Source: Molanna angustata
Taxonomy: Eukaryota; Arthropoda; Insecta; Trichoptera; Molannidae
Assembly: GCA_963576475.1 (NCBI GenBank)
Contig: OY754968.1
Span: 14,922,616 to 14,986,615 of the forward strand
Reading direction: 5' to 3'
DNA: 64,000 bases
A model generated the notes under the pieces. It did not search any database and was not told where the DNA came from. It was given only the letters and a program-made list of their open reading frames with translations. Positions 23,217-32,162 of this stretch are shown here, in pieces (within the stretch, counting starts at the first letter, position 1; every line of letters begins with the position of its first letter). The position numbers were made by a program, and so were the translations under genes.

Positions 23217-24159
23217 CCTTTATCGAAATTCGACGATTCGACAAAAGTGTTAATCAATGTTTTTAATTAAATTTAAAAAAAAAATCTCATTGGGACCGGT
23301 GAACATAAGCGCAAAGTTACGTACCTATGATATCAATTTTATAGGTACCTACTATTATGTGTGTGATTAATAAGTCCAGAATACAATTCAAGTTGACTTT
23401 ATTTACATACAATTAAATTTACAAAATATAAATACACAATTCTCAAAATATCAGCACGCAATATAACAAAAACAATAATTATATGATGCACAGTGTTTAC
23501 TCTGACGGCCTAAAGCAAAGAATAACCGCCGCTTATTCAATATACGAATGCGTCCGATTTCGCATTCGGGAATCTCCGTCGACACGAAGATATACCTATC
23601 ACACCTACATTCTGTCTATAATTTTTCGTTGTAAAATTGGTATTTACGACTAGTTACATGTAACATATGATATCCAACTGTCGATGGCGATAGTATTTAT
23701 AGTTGAAGAATACATACCAAACTATACGTAAACACAAATCAACAAATATTTTAAGATATTTTGTTTTCTATAAAAAACATGAGTTCTTCTTACTGAGTTT
23801 CCTAATCAATGTAATTTTCTAAGTTCTATATATAATATTAATATTTGAACAATGTGCGAAAATTCACATGGAAATAAGGAATAATACTATTGCCATCTAT
23901 GAAGCGACGAAGAAATCTTTTTATAACGCCATCTATTGAGAAATTAGTTTATTTGTAAGCAACCAAAGCAACAGTCCTTAGGTTTTTTTAATTCATTTTT
24001 TGGCTTGTTTCCCTACTTGTACCAATGTGTAAAATCCAATGTTTGCATATATTGTGACGTTATTTTGTATTTCCACGTCACCACTTGATTATTTGTTTTT
24101 TAATTTTTATAAAAATATTTTAACCGAATGCACCTCGCAGTATTTGAAAATATTTCTAA
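23217..24159. other. Intronic DNA with partial copy of repeat family A (about 23645-23790)
   Basis: At 23645 onward, ACTAGTTACATGTAACATATG, CCAACTGTCGATGGCGATAG and GTTGAAGAATACATACCAAAC match the start of the repeat family at 59044 and 57515. The rest, including an AT-rich block at 23390-23500, is unassigned. Confidence 0.5.
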
Positions 24160-24251
24160 TAAGTTGTGAGGCGAACGCAGCCGTTTCCGAGCGGATTAGA
24201 TAGGCGGAATCGATGTATCTATGCCTTCCTTTTCAACTTTGTCAGCCGACA

Positions 24252-24338
24252 CGATGTGTCGCATCGCGCCAGAGAGCATGGCGAACGTAAAATTAACCAG
24301 CAAAGACTGGAAATACAAATTTAAAGGAGGCTGGGTAT
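24252..24338 (+). other. Possible short first exon or coding island, unidentified
   Basis: A locally GC-rich stretch opens ATGTGTCGCATCGCGCC and reads 29 codons (MCRIAPESMANVKL then TSKDWKYKFKGGW) directly into a donor-like GTATGT. A second ATG follows nine codons in. The next plausible acceptor (TTCTTGCAG, about 24423) would stop the frame after two codons. I do not recognise the peptide. It could be a leader exon of a gene nested in the CadN intron, a retro-fragment, or chance. Confidence 0.2.
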
Positions 24339-25663
24339 GTTTCTTTATTTTGTTTCATCGATCCTCGTCTATATAAAATATCTGGCATGAGTCACATTCG
24401 CTAATTTAACTGAATTCTTGCAGGAAATATAACCGCCTCCTTTCTTTCCTTTCTTTTCTTTCTTTTCTTTTCTTCTTTGTTAATGAACTTTTCGTTTGAT
24501 ACCATTGATTATTGAAAATGGATAATTCTTAATATCATGGTTGGTGCATCACTTATATTTGCACATCAAGACATATTAAATGACTGTAAATTACATGTAA
24601 ATTGGACTTCTGATCGACATAAATACTACGATAGTAGATTTCATCTCAACAATTATACCTACTGATTATCTTCAAGAAGATGCAAATTCACAAAACTGAT
24701 TCATTTTTAATTGATTATAAAAAAAATGTGAAATATTGGTTTTATTTGAAAATTTAGATTCAATCTGTTTAATTATGTCATGTTTAATATTTCTTTTTAT
24801 TATACATCGCATGCTTAAAAAATATTTGAAAACTTGTAAATTATAATTTAAGGATTAATTAGTTTTATCAAAATGTTAAATATTTGGATTAGTTCAGGTA
24901 GCTTAGATAAATTCATCATGTTCAATTCACTCCTTGCCAACCATGATATCAATAAATTATGATTTCTTTTGTATTTCTGCGTTTCTCTCATCACTTAGTC
25001 TTCCCCACAATCACATCTGACTCAGCTTTTTTTATGTTTCATTACAATTTAATTGAATATTAAAATTCTTATTTAATACTTAACTTTACTTTTTTTGTCT
25101 AAATCAATAAATAACACGCTCTGAGATACTGAGATATTTGCATTATTTTTATATGAGTCTCATTGCAATATCGCTGACTGCTGGTGGTAAGGTTTTATGG
25201 TGAGTGTAATTTTAGCTTCTCTAGTTTTTCTCATATACACACCAACACCTTGCAATATGCATATAAAAAAAATCGACTATATGAAATATTAATAATTAAT
25301 AACTAAAATGTAAAGACATTGTTTTCTCTTATATATCTCTGTCTTGGTGTTGCCTCAAAAGTTAATTTGATTGTTCAAAAACTTGTTAATGTTTACAGAT
25401 GATTATTCACAGTGAGAATCTTTTCTTCTTGGTAATTGTAGTATATTGATCTTGCAGTATACTGGAAGAGGTTAGGGGGAAAATCAAGTAGAATTTTCAC
25501 AATTGAAAATGTTTACATCAGCAACCGTAAAAGTTTAACAGAGTACTATCATCTCAAGAAACTTGGATATGAAGTTAAGTTATTTATGTAACTATTAATT
25601 AATAGGGATGTAAAGCATTCGATCGAAAATAGCGAGTTCAATAAGTTATTCATAATTTGTGAA
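24339..25663. other. Intronic AT-rich DNA with a pyrimidine tract
   Basis: A strand-asymmetric CCTTTC/TTTTC tract runs from about 24434 to 24477. Nothing else recognised. Confidence 0.45.
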
Positions 25664-26208
25664 CAGGGCCGAATCCACCATAGGTTCAAACGGTGCAGTT
25701 GCGCCAGGCGCAAATAAATCTGGGGCGCCAAATATATCAAAAAATATTTAACAAAAATATAAAAAAAAACCATAAATATATGCCTATTATAAAAATCCCG
25801 AAAAGAAAAAATAACACGGATGGATTTGAATTCAATTACTACTATTATTATAATTGTCTATTAAAAATCCAGAGATGTCGATGATGAGTTTTTTCAAATT
25901 AATTCTAAATACGAATGATTATATTAAATGTCTACTTAATATTATTATTCGAAGTGGTACACAACGAAAATCAAATTAACATAATTATAATAATGCTTAA
26001 AATATAATAAATACGATTATGAAATATGACCTCCAAAGGTGGAGGAACTTCTTTGGTCAACGGCATAGAATGTGGAAAGCAACGGGAAACTACCACATTA
26101 AAGTCCCATGTGGCATCCCAAGAAACAGCAAAAAAATGAATGAATCTCTAGGGGGGGGGCGCTTTGGATCTAGTACACCAGGCGCCGAATAGGGTAGATC
26201 CAGCCCTG
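25664..26208. mobile_element. hAT-like non-autonomous transposon
   Basis: The ends read CAGGGCCGAATCCACC and, reversed, CAGGGCTGGATCTACC, the CAGGG-type hAT terminus. Both arms continue with GGCGCC motifs. The flanks TTTGTGAA and TTTTTGAA agree at seven of eight bases, if one T is allowed at the right edge, in keeping with an 8-bp duplication. There is no transposase frame inside. A run of nine G lies near the right arm. Confidence 0.7.
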
Positions 26209-26263
26209 TTTTTTGAATTATATGCATGTTAATTTTAATAAAGAGAGCATACAAAAATGAGAG

Positions 26264-26851
26264 TTATGGCAGGTAACAGAGTGAATGGAGCACTGAGACC
26301 AGTTATGAATGATCGCAACATATCAAAGGCTGCCAAAGTTGCCATTCATAACGCTATCTTAGTGCCAACATTGACGTATGCAAGTGAAACCTGGACATGG
26401 CAGAAGTCGCACGAAAGCAGAATAAATGCTGTTGAAATGAGATCGCTAAGAAGAATCTGCAATAGAACGATGTATGACAGGGTAAGAAATGAGAACATAG
26501 GGAAAGAATGTAAGATGAAGAAAGATATCATTAATAGAATGAAAGTGAACACACTGAGATGGTTTGGCCACATGGGTAGAATGAATGAGGAACGTCTGAC
26601 GAAGAAAATATACAACGCGGATAGGAATGGATTGAGAGGCCGGGGCCGCCCAAGAAAGGGATGGCACGACCATGTGAACGATATTCTGAAAGACGGAAAT
26701 GTTAGAAGCATGTACAATAGACGAACATGTATGAGACGATGCATGAATGTTGACGAGGCGATGAATGTGTGCCAGGATAGAAAGATATGGCGTTCGGTTC
26801 TCTCTGCCTACCCCGTAAGGGACATGGCGTGATGGTATGTATGTATGTATG
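26264..26851 (+). mobile_element. 5'-truncated RTE-like LINE with 14-bp target duplication
   Basis: The insert is bounded by exact copies of TACAAAAATGAGAG at 26250-26263 and 26852-26865. It carries only the last part of the LINE and ends in GTATGTATGTATGTATG after AAGGGACATGGCGTGATG. The reading frame is uninterrupted over its whole length, so the insertion is recent. Confidence 0.95.
26266..26832 (+). pseudogene. RTE-like LINE polyprotein, C-terminal fragment
   Basis: 188 codons from the first ATG inside the element to the native stop. The sequence runs through [63 protein letters not shown] and ends [14 protein letters not shown]. It lies downstream of the reverse transcriptase catalytic region and is collinear with the end of the 807-codon frame at 32164-34605. 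It has no endonuclease or polymerase and is a dead-on-arrival copy despite the open frame. Confidence 0.9.
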
Positions 26852-27043
26852 TACAAAAATGAGAGGGCTGAGGCCAACACACACCACTACACACATAGTT
26901 AGTGTACATTTTTTTCGTGAAAGATTGACAATCGCTACATGCATTTTTGTTATGTAAATTTCTATTAAATTCTTAAACAAATATTAGTTTCCCCGAGGAC
27001 AAAAGTTTTCATAATACACCATACATACAAAAACTCGTAGTAT

Positions 27044-27551
27044 GCAAATTTATTAACAAATTTGTTTCAGGTTAAAATAAAACAAAACTTCAGTTTTAAG
27101 TTCCACTGTAATAATTTAATAGGACACTAACTAGTATCGGTCATCCAGTGACCATCTTCAGAGTGTGACAAGACAGTGATCATTGAAGCTTATATGTTGA
27201 AAATATCAGGAATTTGCAACCTTTTTTTTTTTTTCCGCCAGTTCAATTAGTGTTGCTAGAAAGAACTGACAAAGAAAACTAGCAAACAAAACAGAGTGTA
27301 CAGGTACAGAATACAATATACTATACAATAACAAATATGAACACTAATTGAACTGGCGGAAAAAAAAAAAAAAGGTTGCAAATTCCTGATTTTTTCAACA
27401 TATAAGTTTCAATAATCACTGTCTTGTCACACTCTGAAGATGGTCACTGGATGACCGATACTAGTTAGTGTCCTATTAAATTATTACAGTGGAACTTAAA
27501 ACTGAAGTTTTGTTTTATTTTAACCTGAAACAAATTTGTTAATAAATTTGC
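27044..27551. repeat. 508-bp snap-back palindrome (foldback element)
   Basis: The arms 27044-27254 and 27340-27551 are nearly exact reverse complements (about 211 bp each; a few mismatches and a one- or two-base difference in a T/A run) around an 85-bp spacer. The outer ends read GCAAATTTATTAACAAATTT, the inner ends CGCCAGTTCAATTAGTGTT. TATG occurs next to both ends and may be a target duplication. No ORF. A transcript would form a long, almost perfect hairpin. Confidence 0.95.
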
Positions 27552-27589
27552 TATGGAGTTCCATCAAGAATTGTCCGTTGAGAAGTTAA

Positions 27590-28390
27590 ATAAAGTCATA
27601 GTATGCACTCTCTACATGACACTTGTTGAAAAAATTATGTAAAAAAATTGCTTTAACAATAGACCATCATGTATGAGACGATGCATAAATGTTGATGATT
27701 TGATGGATTTGTGTCAAGATAGAAGAATGCAGTGTTTAGTTCTCTTTACCTACCCCATTAGGAAGATGGCATGATAGTATGTAGATGAATATTATTATAT
27801 TTATAGAAGTGGAGAGTAAAAAAAATAAAGTAATCTATAGAAACACATACAATATCAATATGAAGTCGATAAGTCAATTTTCTCAAATATATGCAATTTT
27901 ACTGTTATATACATTTTACATATAAATATGCAATATAACACTTAATATATTTTTTTCTTGACAGCTTGACAATCCCTGAATGCAGCTATGAAGAGTGTAT
28001 TTCAATTGTATCAAAAATTTAAACAAAATAAGAAAATCTCGTTTTTCCAGACCGTGAGAGCGTTTTGAAAGTTTTAACAGATGAAATCATAGGGAAAACA
28101 CGAACCATATAGTCAATGGAAAACTTATCAGCTCAAGTTGATGTATTTTACACATATGGTATCAATATGAAGTTCATAGGCATGTACAGAGGACACAACT
28201 TTTCATATTTGTGTACGGCATACGGATTACGGCATACACACAAAAACATCACGACAAAACTCAAATTATGCACTCTCTACATGACACCCATTGAGAAATT
28301 GATGTAAAAAATACGCTTAAAATTGTGGAATCATGACTCTCCACTATTCCATATTAGTGGAGAAAAAAAATATTATCAAAAGGGAAAAAC
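27590..28390 (+). repeat. Repeat family B, interrupted
   Basis: ATGCACTCTCTACATGACAC with a following GTTGA(A/G)AAA-type block occurs at about 27603 and again at about 28265. The 28100-28390 part also matches 38150-38420 (CATACACACAA, ATGACGAAA-like, TGATGTAAAAAATAC-like, AATCATGACTCTCCACTATTCC versus AATCATAATTCTTCACTATTCC). The order is conserved. No coding capacity. Class unknown. Confidence 0.5.
27657..27786 (+). mobile_element. RTE-like LINE 3' fragment
   Basis: CATGTATGAGACGATGCATA through GTTAGTTCTCTTTACCTACC to a GGCATGATAGTATGTA end matches the tail of the 32163-34623 element. It appears inserted within repeat family B, whose pieces flank it. Confidence 0.75.
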
Positions 28391-29134
28391 TAGTATTTAT
28401 TGGCATCTCTCTTCGTTCAAAAAAAATGTCATGCCTTGATATTGATATCAATATCATGCTTATACATAGTATCATTTTGGATTTCTACAATCTCAAATAC
28501 CGTCTCAATAAAATTTTAATGATTTTTTTCTATCATGGACGTCGAATTACAAAAAAATGTTTGTCGTTAGATAATTTTGTGTGCCAGGTGAAAATAAATA
28601 GTTTCATGCAATATTCATAAAAGTGGTTTTCGGTTAAGTGAGTCATGTAGTGAGTCCGTTATGCGGTTATTATGGTTGAGCGGATTTCACAAATCTGGTT
28701 TAGTCATTATAATAAAATAAATAATAGGCGAGGTGTATTGAGAAAATACATTTTGGAAATTTTCTCACGTAATTTCTTTGCGGCAAAATGGAAACGTATC
28801 TAAAACCTTCGACTGAGCAGGTAACTTATTTCTCTTTCGAAATTCCGTGGATTGCTTTCCAGATAATGAAACTAATATTCCATGTGGCCTTTTGAAAAAA
28901 AAAAACAAATTATTTTTAAAGGTTGAAAAGTGAAAACGTGATTTTCGCACTTATTCCGTCACTAGGAAACCATATTTCAATGTCTTTCATTGACTGACTG
29001 ATATTTGACTCAAGATAAAAACGGCTGGCTAAGAACAACATTGCTCGCCCGTAGAGTTCGGTGAATAAATAAATAAATAATTAGTATTTCGATGTGATTG
29101 TACAAGAAAACAACCAACTATTTCTGGAAAGTTA
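28391..29134. other. Intronic DNA, nothing recognised
   Basis: AT-rich, with no element ends, structured repeat or coding signature seen. Confidence 0.4.
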
Positions 29135-29139
29135 GATTA

Positions 29140-29555
29140 TGGGGGCAAGTCTGATCCGACCGGCGAAATCAAAACCCTAGTGATTATCAATATCATGGAT
29201 ATAATTACTATGTCGGCCTTCGTGGCTCAGTAGGTTAGATATCTGAATGGTGAGCCAAAGGTCCCGGGTTCGATTCCCGGTGGAGACACAGTTTTTAATT
29301 GTGTTTTCAGTCTGGATCTGTGAGACGATTAATATCGTAAGTGTCCAGAATGTGGCAACTTGTTATTAAGTGCGTGATAAATTAATATTTGACATAGTAC
29401 CTGTTAGTTGCCCGAGAAGAAATATTAAATAAATAAATATATATGGAGTTCTACATTATCTTTAAGTTTCATAGAACTCCATTTGATAATTACATCCATG
29501 ATATGGGTAATCACTAGGGTTTCGATTTCGCCGGTCGGACCAGACTTGCCCCCCA
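29140..29555. mobile_element. Foldback MITE (GGGGGCAAGTC family) carrying a nested SINE
   Basis: Ends TGGGGGCAAGTCTGATCCGA and, reversed, TGGGGGGCAAGTCTGGTCCG, flanked by GATTA at 29135-29139 and 29556-29560. The arms extend about 75 bp (CGACCGGCGAAATC, AAACCCTAGTGATTA, ATCATGGAT). Removing the SINE at 29212-29441 leaves a MITE of the size and sequence of the copies at 35208-35383 and 59903-60061. Confidence 0.85.
29212..29441 (+). mobile_element. tRNA-derived SINE (family 2), copy 1, nested in MITE
   Basis: The tRNA-like head GGCCTTCGTGGCTCAGTAGG has an A-box and a perfect B-box GGGTTCGATTCC. The body runs AGTCTGGATCTGTGAGACGA, GTCCAGAATGTGGCAAC and GTTAGTTGCCCGAGAAG and ends in an ATAAATAAAT tail. 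Further copies or pieces are at 58926, 60412, 61029 and 61205. Confidence 0.85.
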
Positions 29556-29560
29556 GATTA

Positions 29561-30379
29561 ATAAATTATGAATTATTTTATTCCTTGAGTTTTGACAATG
29601 ATATACCTAGGTACAAATATTCTTGATTATTGATAATAACATTTATATAACAATATAATAATAACGTTGCTCTGCTAATCTTTAAGCTGACATCGTTGCA
29701 ATTCATTCATGTTTCTCCGGTGATTTGACATTTGTCGATGTTTTGAAATAAAAATACAACGATTCTTATTGCTTTATTTCCATCTTTTATTTTATTTTTT
29801 ATTTGATTTATTTTGGATATCCAACAGTACAGTAGAGTATAATGATATTAAAAACATTAAAAAAAACAATTAAATGTAGACTACGGTACATAATAATAGG
29901 ACATCATATCAAGTAATCATATCATATTTCGTGAATATCATTATTTAGAAATTTATATGAAATATTGAAGCTAAAACTGGAGTATTAATGAAACAGTAGG
30001 TTACCTTGAATTAATATTGCCTTCTCAAATGATCTGTCGGTGGTTATGACAAATATTTTTTTTTGTAATTTGCTTACGTCACATTAAGATGCGAAATAAT
30101 ACGTTTGGTCGTATTTATAATTATCTGTTGTTTTATTAATATGTGAAATGAAATAGATAACAAATATTCACGTCGCTTCATAAATGTCAAAAATTATTGA
30201 CATGTAAGGCGACCATCGGCAACATTCGGAAATGTTCGGTCCATATACTCTTCTTATATTGCTGTTAAAACACATTGGTACTGTGTTTATCTTATACAGG
30301 CGTAATGTAGCCGTTATATAGCATTATTGCCGTATATAATATGATATTATGAATTGTGATTTTTCCTACTGTTATACTA
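29561..30379. other. Intronic AT-rich DNA, nothing recognised
   Basis: No supported feature in about 0.8 kb. Confidence 0.4.
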
Positions 30380-31048
30380 GTATAAAGGATGATTTTTTTT
30401 TTCTACAAGGATACCACAGCAGGCAATGAATGATTGGATAATATGATATGAATTTTGAAATTTGGTGTTTTGTGAGTTGTGGGCACAGCCCACAACTCAC
30501 AAAACAGCCCAGAATGCAAAAGTAGAAAGAGTTTTTTCTATCATGGGGGCTCAATGGTTGAAAGAAAGAAACTGACTCAATGTGTCTTCAGTCCGAGCTA
30601 TACTTTTAGTTCAATATAATTTGAAGATTTTAACATGTGAGGCATTTTATAAATCAATAATTAAAGAAAAATCGTACTTAAAAATGTATCTCACATATTA
30701 AGTACGATAAAACTAATCAAGTACGTACTTGGATTATTACCACAGGAAGATTATTTTTATTAAAGAGATCTTTAAAATGTAAGCTGTGTTTTATTGAAAA
30801 TCCTGAGATTTGCAAAATCCGGCCGCAATCCTGAGAAAAGTCGAAAAATCCTGAAATATCAGGACAAATCCTGAGATATGGTAACCCTAACCCCGACAGA
30901 CACCTTTGAAGTCGTTGTGTCTCTTTGAATACTCTTTTCCCACATTAAAGGCTGTGATCTCTGAAATCCACCACTAGTAGGGTTTCATGTTATCAAATCG
31001 TGGTCACCTGCTGTGGTATCCTATTACAGAAAAAATCACCCGTTATAC
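30380..31048. mobile_element. TIR element with internal perfect palindrome
   Basis: The left end, GTATAAAGGATGATTTTTT, and the reversed right end, GTATAACGGGTGATTTTTT, both lead into AAGGATACCACAGCAGG / TAGGATACCACAGCAGG, an inverted terminal repeat of about 45 bp. Inside, 30467-30484 and 30488-30505 are exact 18-bp inverted repeats (GTTTTGTGAGTTGTGGGC) around ACA. The body has AATCCTGAGA motifs repeated three times. No coding frame. The superfamily is not assigned. Confidence 0.65.
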
Positions 31049-32100
31049 ATACCTACTATGATTTAAGTATAATTATAAAATTTGTATGGGCTACTAAACA
31101 AAATGACGTATGGCAGTCGCTCTTACACTACCTTAAAGACATAACCAACATTTAATGAACTTCAAGTGTCTGTTCGTACTGAAATTTCGCAATCGTTTTT
31201 TAACTAACTTTCCGACCCGTGAGAGATCTGAAACTTCAGAGTTTGTGTATTCGCGATGACAATGTATGATAAAACTGCGGCTTTCCAGCTTGATTCAATT
31301 TATATTTTACTAAAATTGAACAGTTTTGTGTTTCGTAATACAAAGTAAACAAAGCTATGCGTTTCCGGCTGAGCGTGAATAAAATTTGAATTTTATTCGT
31401 TTAGATGCAACAATATTACTTAACTGTTTTTTATATGTTTTCAATGTTGAAATAGTTAAAATCATAATAATTGTATCTTTATAATAAAGCAAAAATATGT
31501 ACTTATGGTTTAGAAAATAAAATAAATATAGGAAAATTTAAATAAACTTCTTTTGAATTGAGTAATTAAATAATGATAATAATTATTAAATTCGTTTATT
31601 ATACAAAAATATTTATTAATTAGTGTGGCGGACTTATTGCCCGCAGGTAATTTTTACCAATCAACCACACTAGTAAGTACCTACACTTGTATCAAGAATT
31701 AAAAAAACATTACAAAACTTAAAAATGTAACGATCATACTTTCGTTAAATATACTACAGGTGTAAGACGGAAAATATTAATAAGAAAAATATTGTGTTCT
31801 CAAGATTCAATGACATACATTTTTTGGAATCTTTTGAACAAAGAGCCCTAGAGCTCTTTAGGAAGAGCCGCCACTGGTGGTGTATTGGTAATGAGAGTAT
31901 ACTATGGTTTTGAGACCGTAAATTTAGACTATGAGAGAAAAGATGGGTGAATTTCTCCTTGAGGTACCTAGATGTGAGAATGCATGCTATTGAAAATCGA
32001 TTACAAATTTAATATGTGAAGGACTTTGAAAAGGAAGTCTTCTAATTTTTTGATTTACTCGTTTTGAAAATGTGTTCCAGATGGAAATATACTTCGTTTT
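31049..32100. other. Intronic AT-rich DNA, nothing recognised
   Basis: No supported feature in about 1 kb. Confidence 0.4.
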
Positions 32101-32154
32101 CGCTATCAATATGTTTCGTTTCGCTATCAATACGTTTCGCTATCAATACGTTTC
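32101..32154. repeat. Short tandem repeat next to LINE insertion site
   Basis: CGCTATCAATACGTTT (first copy ATGTTT) occurs three times at 32101, 32122 and 32138. Confidence 0.85.
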
Positions 32155-32162
32155 GTTTTTTA

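Noticed and set aside
29212..29290. Possible tRNA gene
   Set aside because: A shared body (TCTGGATCTGTGAGA, CCAGAATGTGG) and A-rich tail in several copies mark it as a SINE.
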